Positions 50,209 to 61,029 of a stretch of DNA of 64,000 nucleotides are shown here, one piece after another. Numbering within the stretch: the stretch's first letter is position 1; each line of letters opens with the position of its first letter. Under the pieces are notes generated by a model that saw only the letters and a program-made list of their open reading frames with translations, was not told the origin of the DNA and made no database searches. This DNA comes from Rhizobium lentis (GTDB lineage Bacteria > Pseudomonadota > Alphaproteobacteria > Rhizobiales > Rhizobiaceae): positions 1,645,501-1,709,500 of the forward strand of contig NZ_CP071454.1 of the NCBI RefSeq assembly GCF_017352135.1. Direction: 5' to 3'. The position numbers were made by a program, and so were the translations under genes.

Positions 50209-51072
50209 ATGAAGAACATGTCTGCAGATCGGCGCATGATCAAAATCGCGATGGCCGCCCCCTATCTCGCCCGTCAGGAAGAGCACGATCTCGCCACCCG
50301 CTGGAAAGATCACGATGACCGCGGTGCGCGCAACCAGATCGCCATGGCGCATATGCGCCTCGTTATTTCCATGGCCGGCAAGTTCCGCAATTTCGGTCTG
50401 CCGATGAGCGACCTCGTGCAAGAGGGCTATGTCGGCCTGCTGGAAGCCGCCGCGCGTTTCGAACCGGAACGTGACGTGCGCTTTTCGACCTATGCCAGCT
50501 GGTGGATCAGGGCTTCGATCCAGGACTATATCCTGCGCAACTGGTCGATCGTGCGTGGCGGCACGAGCTCGGCGCAAAAGGCGCTGTTCTTCAATCTGCG
50601 TCGCCTGCGCGCCAAGCTCGCCAAGGGCGATACGCAATTGACGCTGCAATCCATTCATCAGGAGATCGCCGCGGCCCTCGGCGTCAGCCTCGCCGACGTT
50701 CAGACCATGGATGCCAGATTGTCCGGCAACGACGCTTCGCTTCAGGCGCCTTCGGTCTCCGGCGACGCCGAGAGCGCGGAGAAGATGGATTTCCTCGTCA
50801 GCGATGATCCTCTGCCGGACGAGCAGGTATCCAACATGATCGACGGCGAGCGCCGCCGCGTCTGGCTCGCCTCGGCGCTCAAACATCTCAACGAACGCGA
50901 AATGAAGATCATCAGCGCCCGGCGCCTGGCGGAAGACGGCGCCACGCTGGAAGAGCTCGGCGCCGATCTCGGCATTTCCAAGGAGCGCGTGCGCCAGATC
51001 GAAAGCCGGGCGATGGAAAAGCTACGCAGCGCGCTGGTCAGCGCCGACCCGCACATGGCGGCCTACGCCTAA
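50209..51072 (+). CDS. rpoH2: Sigma-32-type RNA polymerase sigma factor (RpoH2)
   Basis: A 287-residue group-3 sigma factor. Region 2 has the core-binding DLVQEGYVGLLEAAARF and the promoter -10 segment STYASWWIRASIQDYILRN. The RpoH box QKALFFNLRRLRAKL follows. Region 4 ends with ISKERVRQIESRAMEKL. Rhizobia carry two RpoH paralogues; the company of carD and fdxA fits RpoH2, used under oxidative or stationary-phase stress. GGGAG at 50198-50202 fixes the ATG at 50209; the longer frame from 50089 crosses the hairpin and is rejected. The paralogue number is inference. Confidence 0.9.
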   Translation: MKNMSADRRMIKIAMAAPYLARQEEHDLATRWKDHDDRGARNQIAMAHMRLVISMAGKFRNFGLPMSDLVQEGYVGLLEAAARFEPERDVRFSTYASWWIRASIQDYILRNWSIVRGGTSSAQKALFFNLRRLRAKLAKGDTQLTLQSIHQEIAAALGVSLADVQTMDARLSGNDASLQAPSVSGDAESAEKMDFLVSDDPLPDEQVSNMIDGERRRVWLASALKHLNEREMKIISARRLAEDGATLEELGADLGISKERVRQIESRAMEKLRSALVSADPHMAAYA

Positions 51073-51144
51073 CAGACGTTGCCCGGCGCGTCCTCGAACA
51101 CGCGCGGCGCCGTCAAGACCATTTTCCTCCAGCAGCACAAACTC

Positions 51145-51169
51145 GCCCGGTGTAAGCCGGGCCCCTTTT
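51145..51169 (+). terminator. Terminator after rpoH2
   Basis: GCCCGG (51145-51150) and CCGGGC (51157-51162) pair around TGTAAG, then CCCCTTTT. It lies 72 bases after the rpoH2 stop, immediately before the convergent M48 gene end. Confidence 0.7.
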
Positions 51170-52712
51170 ATTCGGCAATGATCTTGACGCGATCGCCGGG
51201 TGAAACGGCGGCACCCATGGGCAGGGCGTTGATGAGCTTGAAGAGGTCGAGCTTGCGGTCGGTGCCCATCATGCGGGCGGCAAGCGTCGAAATGTTCTCG
51301 CCGGGCCGGACGGTGACGACACGAATGCGCAGCGGTTTCAGCGAGGTGGCCTCCGCCGGGGTCATGCGCCGGAAACTTGCGCGCAGAACATTGGCCGTCG
51401 GCTCGAGGGCATCGCTGCCTTTCGGCACGGCGGTCAGGAAACGGAAGATCTGCGCATTGTTGCGGATGACGGTGACGTCGAAATCCCAGCGGTCGGCACT
51501 TGCGCGCGCCGTGGCTGCCTCCATGCCGTTGACGGTGATCTGCTGAATGGTCGACGGGTCGAGGCCGGTCACCCAGCCGCTGGAGATATAGTTGGTGAGG
51601 CTCTGGTTCTGGTTATCGGCGACGCCATCGAAGCGGACGGCGATGTCGTTCGGGCCGGTGGCCATCACGGCTTCGACCTTATTGTCGATGTGAAACTCGG
51701 CCGGGACATCGAAGCGGATACCGAGGCCGCCGTGCAGGAAGGTCTGGCCGCGGACATAGCCTTCTTCCGGGCTGTCGCCGTAGAGCAGGCCGTCAATGCC
51801 GTCGAGATAATAGTCACGGCCCTTGTCTCCGACCGACCCTTCCTGGCCGAAGGCGCGCGCATGGGTGCGGGCAAGGTCGATGCGCTGGGCGGAATTCGGA
51901 TGGCTCGAGAGGAAGTCCAGGCTCTGGTCGGCTTCGGGATCGACCGACATGAAACGGCTGTAGGCCGCCATGGAGTCGAGGAAGCGGGCGGCGGCATAGG
52001 GATCGTAGCCGGCTTCGCCGAGCATGCGCACGCCGATGACATCGGCCTGCAGCTCCTGCTGGCGGGAGAAGGCGGCGAGCCTGAGCTTGCCGCGGGCGAG
52101 CGCCTGTTTGCCGGCGATATCGCTGGAGAGGACCTCGGCGACGACGCGGCTGGCGATGACCTCCGCTTCTTCGCGCTTCTGCCGCTCGATGCCGTGGTTT
52201 GCCGTCACATGGCCCATTTCGTGCGACAACACCGCGGCGACTTCCGAGGCGTCGTTGGCAAGGGCGAGCAGGCCGCGCGTGACGTAGAGGTAACCGCCTG
52301 GCAGCGCAAAGGCGTTGATGGCAGGCGAGTTCAGGATGGTGATACGGTAGGACTGGCTCGGATTTTCCGACACCGCCGTCAGTGCGCCGGCGATGCGGGC
52401 GACGAGACGCTCGGTCTTGGCATCCTTGTATTCGCCGCCGTAGCTTGCCACGATGCGCGGATGCTCGCGGGCGCCCATCGCCGCACGCGGGTCGTTCTTC
52501 TGCACCTCGTCGACGATCTGTGGATTGGAAGAAGGCGAGATGCTCGGCTGGTAGGATTGTTCGATCAGCGATTGACACCCGTTCAACGCCATGGCGACGG
52601 CCGAAAGCAACACCAGGCGACGGGCGAAGCGGCGCGGCGCGGAAATGGCATCACTGGAAAGCGCGGGCGATTTCCACGTCGTCAAGCTGTCCAGTCTGGT
52701 TCTCCGCATCAT
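51168..52712 (-). CDS. M48-family metalloprotease lipoprotein with C-terminal LysM-like domain
   Basis: A ~514-residue BepA/Oma1-like zinc protease. A basic N-terminal lead is followed by the lipoprotein signal LVLLSAVAMALNGC with Cys46. The active site is HEMGH (His164, Glu165, His168), with the third ligand Glu220 in QQELQADVIG. A C-terminal region (VRPGENISTLAARMMGTDRKL) looks LysM-like and may hold the protein at peptidoglycan. Family members degrade misfolded outer-membrane proteins. The start is uncertain: ATG at 52712 has no clear ribosome site, and the frame is open to 52814. Confidence 0.88.
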   Translation of the reverse strand: MMRRTRLDSLTTWKSPALSSDAISAPRRFARRLVLLSAVAMALNGCQSLIEQSYQPSISPSSNPQIVDEVQKNDPRAAMGAREHPRIVASYGGEYKDAKTERLVARIAGALTAVSENPSQSYRITILNSPAINAFALPGGYLYVTRGLLALANDASEVAAVLSHEMGHVTANHGIERQKREEAEVIASRVVAEVLSSDIAGKQALARGKLRLAAFSRQQELQADVIGVRMLGEAGYDPYAAARFLDSMAAYSRFMSVDPEADQSLDFLSSHPNSAQRIDLARTHARAFGQEGSVGDKGRDYYLDGIDGLLYGDSPEEGYVRGQTFLHGGLGIRFDVPAEFHIDNKVEAVMATGPNDIAVRFDGVADNQNQSLTNYISSGWVTGLDPSTIQQITVNGMEAATARASADRWDFDVTVIRNNAQIFRFLTAVPKGSDALEPTANVLRASFRRMTPAEATSLKPLRIRVVTVRPGENISTLAARMMGTDRKLDLFKLINALPMGAAVSPGDRVKIIAE

Positions 52713-53098
52713 GTCGCTGTTTTGCCGGTTTGCCGCAGATTGGGACCGGCCTTGGCAAGGGGAACTCAACAGGGTGCGCACCCCTATTTCGCGCTGCACG
52801 CTAGGCCGATACAAGTCGTTGCTGTAGCTGATTTACGCATCGGTTGCATAGCGAGACTCTGTTTAATTGTGGCGCCGTTGCATTTTAGCAAGCCTCAGGC
52901 GTTGAGGCCTCCCTTCGCTCGGATGAAATTATGGCGAAAGTTCCGTCAAGCAGCGGAGATTTGTCGGCGGCGCGGAAAAAGAACGGGCTGATTGAGGCGA
53001 CTGGCCGAGAGTGGCGGCGATGCGGGAAAATCGCAGCTCCTGATTGTTCTCCCATAAGGGAGCGCGTGCTGGTCACGCATTCCCGCGATACTATCGGA
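52713..53098. other. Intergenic region between M48 protease and MFS genes
   Basis: About 390 bases. A small hairpin, CTCCC-ATAA-GGGAG near 53047-53060, may help end the MFS transcript. Short frames on both strands lack ribosome sites and family features. Nothing else was seen. Confidence 0.4.
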
Positions 53099-54637
53099 CT
53101 ATTCCGCCGCTTCCGCCGTCGCCGGTTGCGGATGCTTCGTCTCGCCGGCGCGAGGCAACTGCACCGGCTTCAGCATGATGGCGGCGGCAAGGCCGATCAA
53201 GGCAATGGCGCAGGAGGTCATGAACAGCGGTGAGAAGGCGGCGGCATAGATATCGGCGACGGCCTGGCGGCTCGCGTCCGGAAGGGCAGCCATCATCTTC
53301 GGCGTCAGTTGCTCAATATCGACAACACCGGGAATGGGGGCACCGACCCTGCCGAGTCCGGAGGCAATGATTGCGCCATAGATTGATATGGCGATCGAGG
53401 CGCCGCCCATGCGCGAGAGCGTCACCGCGCCGGTCGCCGCGCCGACGTCGCGGGCGGGAGCGGCATTCTGCACGCCGATGACGGGAACCTGCTGGGCGAG
53501 ACCGATACCGATTCCATGCAGCATCATGATTGCGCCGATGATGGCGATCGGCGTTCCCGCGTGGACCTGCGACATCAGTGCGAAGGCAATGGCGCTGCAG
53601 GTGAGGCTTGCGATGGCGAAGGGTTTGTAGCGCCCGGTCATGGAGATGATGCGGCCGGCGGACAGCGATCCGCAGACGAGGCCACCGGTCAGCAGAATGA
53701 AGAGAAGGCCGGCCGCCGACGGCGAAAGGCCGGTCGTGGTCTGCAGGAAGAGGGCGAGATAGTTGACCATGCCGATGGCGATCGCGCCGCCCATGACTGA
53801 CATCACCAGGAGCAGGCTGAAGGTCGGATTGCGAAAGAGTTGCAGGGGAACGATCGGCTCCGGCGCGCGGCGCTCGATTAACACCCAGATCACGGCGCAA
53901 ACGATGCCGAAGGCGACGATCCCCATGCTCTGCGGCGAGATCAACGAGCCGAACAATTCGCTGCTGTCCGTGGCAAGCACAATGCTCGTCGTCGTGAGCG
54001 CGATCAGCAACGCACCGGCATAATCGATTTTGGGGCGGCGATGCGGCTTACGATAGGGCAGCATGAAGGCAAGGCCGGTCAGTACAATGAAACCGATCGG
54101 CACATTGACGAGGAAGATCGAACGCCAGCCGAAGAGATCGCTCATCGTACCACCGAGCACCGGGCCGATTGCGCCTGAAGCCATCAGCACGAGACTGGAA
54201 TAGCTTTGATAGCGCGCCCGCTCGCGCGGCTCGAACAGATCAGCGTTGACGGCAAAGATCGATACCATAATGCCGCCGCCGCCGAGCCCCTGCAGGACGC
54301 GGGCGGCGATCAGCGTGTCCATCGAGACGGCGAGGCCGCAGACCGCAGAGCCGACTGTGAAGATCGCAATCGCCGTCATCATCACATATTTGCGGCCGAA
54401 AAGATCGCCGAGCTTGCCGTAGAGCGGCATGACGGCGCTGAGCGCCAGCAGGTAGGCCGAGCCGATCCAGCCGAAACGTTCGAGATGGCCGAATTCTCCT
54501 ACGATCGTCGGCAGCGCCGTTGAAACGATCTGATTGTCCAGCGTCGCCATGAACATGGCGGTCATCAGGAAGAAGAAGAGGATGAGCCGGTGGCGAGGAT
54601 CCGTCACGAGCGGCGCAGGCGCGAGTTGCATGTCCAT
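53099..54637 (-). CDS. MFS multidrug exporter, DHA2 (14-helix, EmrB-like) family
   Basis: A 512-residue antiporter of the EmrB/QacA type. The first helix FFFLMTAMFMATLDNQIVSTALPTI carries the DHA2 motif D1 (LDNQIVSTALP). The motif A loop is GKLGDLFGRKYVM, and motif C-like GAIGPVLGGTMSDLFGWRSIF appears in helix 5. The start is ATG at 54637, or ATG at 54631. It is divergent from a MarR regulator 113 bases away, the usual drug-exporter/regulator pair. Confidence 0.9.
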   Translation of the reverse strand: MDMQLAPAPLVTDPRHRLILFFFLMTAMFMATLDNQIVSTALPTIVGEFGHLERFGWIGSAYLLALSAVMPLYGKLGDLFGRKYVMMTAIAIFTVGSAVCGLAVSMDTLIAARVLQGLGGGGIMVSIFAVNADLFEPRERARYQSYSSLVLMASGAIGPVLGGTMSDLFGWRSIFLVNVPIGFIVLTGLAFMLPYRKPHRRPKIDYAGALLIALTTTSIVLATDSSELFGSLISPQSMGIVAFGIVCAVIWVLIERRAPEPIVPLQLFRNPTFSLLLVMSVMGGAIAIGMVNYLALFLQTTTGLSPSAAGLLFILLTGGLVCGSLSAGRIISMTGRYKPFAIASLTCSAIAFALMSQVHAGTPIAIIGAIMMLHGIGIGLAQQVPVIGVQNAAPARDVGAATGAVTLSRMGGASIAISIYGAIIASGLGRVGAPIPGVVDIEQLTPKMMAALPDASRQAVADIYAAAFSPLFMTSCAIALIGLAAAIMLKPVQLPRAGETKHPQPATAEAAE

Positions 54638-54750
54638 GGATCGTCATTCCGGTTGGACGGCTTTTATGTGCTATCAGCATATAATTGTCAACGGCACATG
54701 AATGACACGAGCATATTCAATTTCCCGTCCCGCTCTGTTATGGTTCCTTC

Positions 54751-55278
54751 ATGAATGAAGCGATGACCAAGACCCTGTCGAACAACCCGGTCGATCCGAA
54801 CGGCGAAAGCGTGCAGCGCATCGGCCGGAGCATGGCGCGCATGCGGCTGATGACTGGGCGGCGGCTGATCGGGCGGCTGGCGATCCAGAGTGCAGCCCCG
54901 GGTCTCGAGCTTTCACATCTCGACGTGCTTGACGCCGTGCGCAGGGCCCAGCCGACCGGTGAGGTTACGGTCGGTATGATTGCAGAGATGCTGCGCATCG
55001 ATCCCTCGCGGGCAAGCCGGGTGGTGGCCGAGATGGTTGGGCGCAACGTGCTGCGGCGCGAAGCCTCGCAGGCCGATGCGCGGCGGATCGTCGTTGTTAT
55101 AACCGAGGCCGGCCAGGCCCTGCTCGCCGAGATCCTTGCGCAGAAGCTGGCGATCATCTCCGAGATTGTCTCCGATTGGCCGGAGCAGGATGTCGAGCGT
55201 TTCGCAGCGCTTTTCGAGCGTTTCATCGGCGGCTACGAGGCGGTCTTCCTGTCGCGCGACAAGGACACGCCGGGCTGA
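54751..55278 (+). CDS. MarR-family transcriptional regulator
   Basis: A 175-residue winged-helix repressor. The recognition region is VGMIAEMLRIDPSRASRVVAEMV near residues 75-97, followed by the wing with DARRIVVVITEAG. It probably represses the divergent DHA2 exporter, relieved by a toxic ligand. The start is ATG at 54751, with a weak ribosome site. Confidence 0.9.
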   Translation: MNEAMTKTLSNNPVDPNGESVQRIGRSMARMRLMTGRRLIGRLAIQSAAPGLELSHLDVLDAVRRAQPTGEVTVGMIAEMLRIDPSRASRVVAEMVGRNVLRREASQADARRIVVVITEAGQALLAEILAQKLAIISEIVSDWPEQDVERFAALFERFIGGYEAVFLSRDKDTPG

Positions 55279-55341
55279 GGGAAACCCGCCCATCCCTAGG
55301 CCCCTTCCCCTCGACCCCCGTTTGCGCTAAGGGCAATGCCC

Positions 55342-55992
55342 ATGAGCAAATCCACCTTCACCATCCTGCTCGGCGGCGAACTCAGCCTGACGGAACGGCT
55401 ACGACGCGCCATCAGCGGCAGCCGTTTCATTGCGGCCGACGGTGGCATGCGGCATGCGGCTGCACTCGGTGTTACGCCGGAGCTCTGGGTGGGCGACTTC
55501 GATTCGACGCCGGCCGATCTCGAAGGTGCATTTCCCCATGTGCCGAAACAGCCTTATCCCGCGGCCAAGGCAGCGACGGACGGAGAAATCGCCGTATCGG
55601 AAGCAATCGCGCGCGGGGCGCGGCGACTGATCCTGGCCGGAGCGCTCGGCGGCGAACGCTCCGATCACGCGCTTCAGCATCTGCTGTCGGCCGTCAATCT
55701 GGCCGAAGATGGCTTCGATGTGCTCCTGACCTCGGGCAAGGAAGAGGCCGTGCCGCTGCTTGCCGGCACCATCGAACTGGACCTTCCCAAGGACAGCCTG
55801 TTTTCCGTGCCGGGATTCAGCGAACTGACGGGGCTTTCCATCGAGAACGCGCGTTATCCGCTCACAGATTTCCACCTGCCTTTCGGCTCGTCGCGCACCA
55901 TTTCCAACGTCGCCGAAGGCAAGGTTCGCTTTTCGCTCGGCAGCGGCCGAGCGATCGTGCTCGCCCGCCCCTATGATCTTTCCGGAGTCTGA
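55342..55992 (+). CDS. Thiamine pyrophosphokinase
   Basis: A 216-residue enzyme that turns thiamine into thiamine diphosphate with ATP. Typical motifs are FIAADGGMRHAAALGVTPELWVGDFDS (residues 31-57, in two parts around ADGG and GDFDS), KAATDGEIAVSEAI, and GALGGERSDHALQHL. The ATG at 55342 has AAGGG eight bases upstream; ATG at 55336 is too close. It is followed in the same direction by an ABC-F gene after 3 bases. Confidence 0.9.
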   Translation: MSKSTFTILLGGELSLTERLRRAISGSRFIAADGGMRHAAALGVTPELWVGDFDSTPADLEGAFPHVPKQPYPAAKAATDGEIAVSEAIARGARRLILAGALGGERSDHALQHLLSAVNLAEDGFDVLLTSGKEEAVPLLAGTIELDLPKDSLFSVPGFSELTGLSIENARYPLTDFHLPFGSSRTISNVAEGKVRFSLGSGRAIVLARPYDLSGV

Positions 55993-55995
55993 TTT

Positions 55996-57807
<1,812 letters not shown>

Positions 57808-57853
57808 TTTTTTCGACCTGCCGGTTTCTGTTCGCAGCCCTGTGGCGGTCGGG

Positions 57854-59710
57854 TTAGAGCGCCGGCGCGGGCACTGCCGCAGTTCCCACACTGGCGCTGG
57901 CGCCGGTCCGGGCGGCGGTCTGCTGCGGCTCCTCGGATCTCGACGGCAGAGCCTGCAGATGCAGCACGCGCGGCTGCAGCACCTCAAGATAGGCTTCGGA
58001 GCGGCCGATATAGATCATGCCGGTTTCGGGCATGGAGGTCAGCAGCCTCGCCATCGTTTCCTGCCATTCCGGCTCCATGCCCTCAAGCACTTCGTCGAAG
58101 ATGATCCAGCGTGGGCGTACCAGCAGCAGGCGCGCAAAGCCGATCGCCTTCTGTTCGTCGCTATCAAGCAGCTTGTCCCAGCGGGCGCGGGTATCGAGCC
58201 TTGCGATCAGCGAATGCAGGCCGGCCTTTTCAAGGGCTGCTTCGACGGCTGATTTATCATAGGCATCAGGGTTTTCTGGAAAGGCCAGCGCCTCGCGCAG
58301 CGTGCCGCCGGGAACATAGGCAATCTGGGGAACGAACAGCATATCGTCGACCGGCGGCAGGCCCATCGTGCCGCTGCCGCACGGCCAGAGGCCGGCCATG
58401 GCCTGGAACAGCAGCTTGCGGTTGACGCTGTGATCGCCGTTGATCATGATTTTTTCGCCGGCCTTGATCGTTACGTCGGTTTCGCGCAGGCGGAAACCGC
58501 CGCATTCCTCGATGTCTTCGCCGATCTTGGCGTTGATGACGATATCCTTCAGCGTCAGCGTATCAGGTGCTGTGTTTTCATAGGCGATGCTGTCCTTCAG
58601 GTCGTAGTCCTCGTCCATATCGAGGAGGGCCTGGCGGAAATCGGTGACGCGCATCAGCGTGGCGCGCCATTCGGCGATCGGACCGAAATTAGCGACATAC
58701 CAGCGCAGCGCCGTATTCACCTGGTTGAAGGCGCCGACAGACATCATCAGCTGGCCGAGCGTGAGACCGCCGGAGAAATAGGCGGGAGCGGCGACGATGA
58801 TCGGAATGACGATCACCAGCCAGCCGTAACCGGCTGAAACCCAGGTGAGGTTGGTGTTGGCCATGGCGAGCCGCTTGACGACCCTCAATACCGAGCTGAT
58901 GTCGGTGTTGATGCGGCGGCGCTCGTTCTCCTCGCCGCGGGCAACGGTGATCGCCGGCATGTTCTCATTGGCATGCATCAGCGTGAAGCGAAGCTCGGCC
59001 TCCTTCGAGAAGCGGTCGGCATTGAGCTTGACCAGCTTGCGGCCGACGACCTGGCTCAGCACCGATGCGGAAGCGGCATAGAAGATCGCCGCCCAGACCA
59101 TGTAGCCGGGGATCGAGAAGCTGTGGCCGCTGATGTGGAAGACGAAGCCGCTCGACAGCTCCCAGAGGACGCCGATGAAGCTCACCAGAAGAATGGTCGA
59201 CTGCAAGAGGCCAAGAACGAGCCCGGTCGTGCTCTCGGCGAGGTTACGCGAATCCTCGTGCAGGCGCTGGTCCGGGTTAACGCCGATCAGGCCGCTGGAG
59301 GCGAGCCGCAGTGCCCGCTTGCGCTTCAGCCACTGGTCGACCAGATCGCGCGACAGGCCCTCGCGCATATAGAGCGCCGTCATCTGGTTCAGCCAGGCCT
59401 GCAGCACATTGAGCAGCAGCAGCGTGCCGGCGATCATCGCGAAGATTTCGAGCTGATGGAAGAATTCGCCGAGGTCGCGGCGTTCCAGCGAATCGTAGAA
59501 GGGAGCGTTCCACTCGTTGAGGATAACCTGGCCGTAGGCGGTCAGCAGGATGACGAGAATGAGCACAGTCGCCAGAAACAGCACCTTGCCGCGCACGTGC
59601 GAATTCCAGAATGCTGAGAACATCACCCCGAGGCGATATGTCAGGCTGAAATCATACCCTACCCTATCCTGCCTCCGGATTCCCGGCCTCCCCTCGATCT
59701 TTTCTGCCAT
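57854..59710 (-). CDS. SbmA/YddA-like ABC transporter with degraded ATPase motifs
   Basis: A 618-residue fused exporter. The N-terminal SbmA/BacA-like membrane region has about six helices up to residue 330 (GQVILNEWNAPFYDSLERRD near 60, then LNQMTALYMREGLSRDLVDQWL, typical of ABC_membrane_2). In the ATPase part, the Walker A site reads GDHSVNRKL (425-433) instead of G-x-x-G-x-G-K-S/T, with Arg431 at the lysine position. The signature is SDEQKAIGFAR, and Walker B is IIFDEVLEG. The start is ATG at 59710 with GGAAAA upstream. Confidence 0.85.
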   Translation of the reverse strand: MAEKIEGRPGIRRQDRVGYDFSLTYRLGVMFSAFWNSHVRGKVLFLATVLILVILLTAYGQVILNEWNAPFYDSLERRDLGEFFHQLEIFAMIAGTLLLLNVLQAWLNQMTALYMREGLSRDLVDQWLKRKRALRLASSGLIGVNPDQRLHEDSRNLAESTTGLVLGLLQSTILLVSFIGVLWELSSGFVFHISGHSFSIPGYMVWAAIFYAASASVLSQVVGRKLVKLNADRFSKEAELRFTLMHANENMPAITVARGEENERRRINTDISSVLRVVKRLAMANTNLTWVSAGYGWLVIVIPIIVAAPAYFSGGLTLGQLMMSVGAFNQVNTALRWYVANFGPIAEWRATLMRVTDFRQALLDMDEDYDLKDSIAYENTAPDTLTLKDIVINAKIGEDIEECGGFRLRETDVTIKAGEKIMINGDHSVNRKLLFQAMAGLWPCGSGTMGLPPVDDMLFVPQIAYVPGGTLREALAFPENPDAYDKSAVEAALEKAGLHSLIARLDTRARWDKLLDSDEQKAIGFARLLLVRPRWIIFDEVLEGMEPEWQETMARLLTSMPETGMIYIGRSEAYLEVLQPRVLHLQALPSRSEEPQQTAARTGASASVGTAAVPAPAL

Positions 59711-59869
59711 CACGCTTTTCCAACACCGCCCATACTGTCATTATTAACATGGTGGCGTTACCGGTCTATCAACAGATTCTATCAGTCATTAAACTGTGAT
59801 GAGCCTTGCGTGGGTAGCGCCTGCATGCTTTCGGAGTTGATTCGCGCTTCGACTGGGGCTAATTAAAGG

Positions 59870-59924
59870 CTCCGTGGTGATTTGGCCGGCCGGCTTGCAG
59901 CCACGTTAAAAAAGTCGCTAAAGG
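59870..59924 (+). ncRNA. SAM-II riboswitch upstream of metA
   Basis: The segment matches the SAM-II aptamer. CGTGG (59873-59877) pairs with CCACG (59901-59905) around the conserved TGATTTGGCCGG and CGGCTTGCAG segments, followed by GTTAAA and AAGTCGCTAAAG, the pseudoknot strand. SAM-II riboswitches control methionine genes in alphaproteobacteria and bind S-adenosylmethionine. It sits about 65 bases before the metA ATG, next to a terminator. Confidence 0.95.
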
Positions 59925-59935
59925 GCCGCGTGCGG

Positions 59936-59970
59936 ACCGGTAGCGATTTTTTGTCGCCGCCGGTTTTTTT
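59936..59970 (+). terminator. Riboswitch-controlled terminator before metA
   Basis: ACCGGTAGCGA pairs with TCGCCGCCGGT (two interior mismatches) around a T-rich loop, followed by seven T. TAGCGA (59941-59946) can instead pair with TCGCTA (59915-59920) of the SAM-II pseudoknot strand. SAM binding should therefore favour termination. Confidence 0.85.
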
Positions 59971-59990
59971 GTTTTGATCGAGTGACCGCA

Positions 59991-60914
59991 ATGCCCATCA
60001 AGATCCCCGATACGCTGCCCGCTTTCGAAACCCTGGTTCAAGAGGGTGTGCGGGTGATGACCGAGACGATGGCGATCCGTCAGGATATAAGACCGCTGCA
60101 GATCGGGCTGCTCAACCTGATGCCGAACAAGATCAAGACCGAAGTGCAGATGGCCCGCCTTGTCGGCGCCTCGCCGCTGCAGGTGGAGCTGTCGCTTATC
60201 CGCATCGGCGGCCACAAGGCGAAGAACACCTCCGAAGATCACCTGCTGGCTTTTTACCAGACCTGGGAAGAGGTAAAACAGCGCAAGTTCGACGGTTTCA
60301 TCATAACAGGGGCGCCGATCGAGCTCCTGCCCTATGAGGACGTCACCTATTGGCCGGAGATGCAGCAGATTCTTGACTGGACGGAAACGAACGTGCATTC
60401 GACGATGAACGTCTGCTGGGGCGCGATGGCAGCGATCTATCACTTCCACGGCGTTCCGAAGTACGAGCTGAAGGAGAAGGCCTTCGGCGTCTATCGTCAC
60501 CGGAATCTCAAGCCCTCCTCGATCTATCTCAACGGTTTCTCCGACAATTTCGAGGTGCCGGTGTCACGTTGGACCGAGGTGCGCCGCGCCGATATCGAAA
60601 AATCGGACAGCCTGGAGATCCTGATGGAATCCAGCGAGATGGGCGTCTGTCTCGTACATGAGAAGAGAGGACGGCGGCTCTACATGTTCAACCATGTGGA
60701 ATATGATTCCACCTCGCTCTCCGACGAGTATTTCCGCGACGTCAATGCCGGCGTGCCGATCAAGATGCCGCACAATTACTTCCCGCATAACGATCCCGCA
60801 CTTCCGCCGCAGAACCGCTGGCGCAGCCATGCGCATCTCCTGTTCGGCAACTGGATCAACGAGATCTACCAGACGACGCCCTATGACGTCGAAGAGATCG
60901 GCATGGATCTCTGA
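59991..60914 (+). CDS. metA: Homoserine O-acetyltransferase (MetA family)
   Basis: A 307-residue class-I-glutaminase-like acyltransferase that activates homoserine at the first step to methionine. Cys142 in [13 protein letters not shown] is the acyl-accepting nucleophile. Residue 111 is Glu ([14 protein letters not shown]); in this family Glu111 goes with acetyl-CoA and Gly111 with succinyl-CoA, so acetyl-homoserine is predicted. The start is ATG at 59991, just after the riboswitch terminator. Control by SAM is expected. Confidence 0.95.
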   Translation: MPIKIPDTLPAFETLVQEGVRVMTETMAIRQDIRPLQIGLLNLMPNKIKTEVQMARLVGASPLQVELSLIRIGGHKAKNTSEDHLLAFYQTWEEVKQRKFDGFIITGAPIELLPYEDVTYWPEMQQILDWTETNVHSTMNVCWGAMAAIYHFHGVPKYELKEKAFGVYRHRNLKPSSIYLNGFSDNFEVPVSRWTEVRRADIEKSDSLEILMESSEMGVCLVHEKRGRRLYMFNHVEYDSTSLSDEYFRDVNAGVPIKMPHNYFPHNDPALPPQNRWRSHAHLLFGNWINEIYQTTPYDVEEIGMDL

Positions 60915-61029
60915 GCGGCGTTTCTGCTAATCCCACGGTTGCGGTTTGAGGCAAATGCGGGCAGGTTCCAGTCGAACCCTATAGCGCCGCGCGTCTTGAA
61001 TCGGATGCGCCAAGAACGGACGATCGATC

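Noticed and set aside
52931..53233. Possible ~100-residue plus-strand gene before the MFS exporter end
   Set aside because: No ribosome site, basic low-complexity product, and overlap with the 3' end of the MFS gene.
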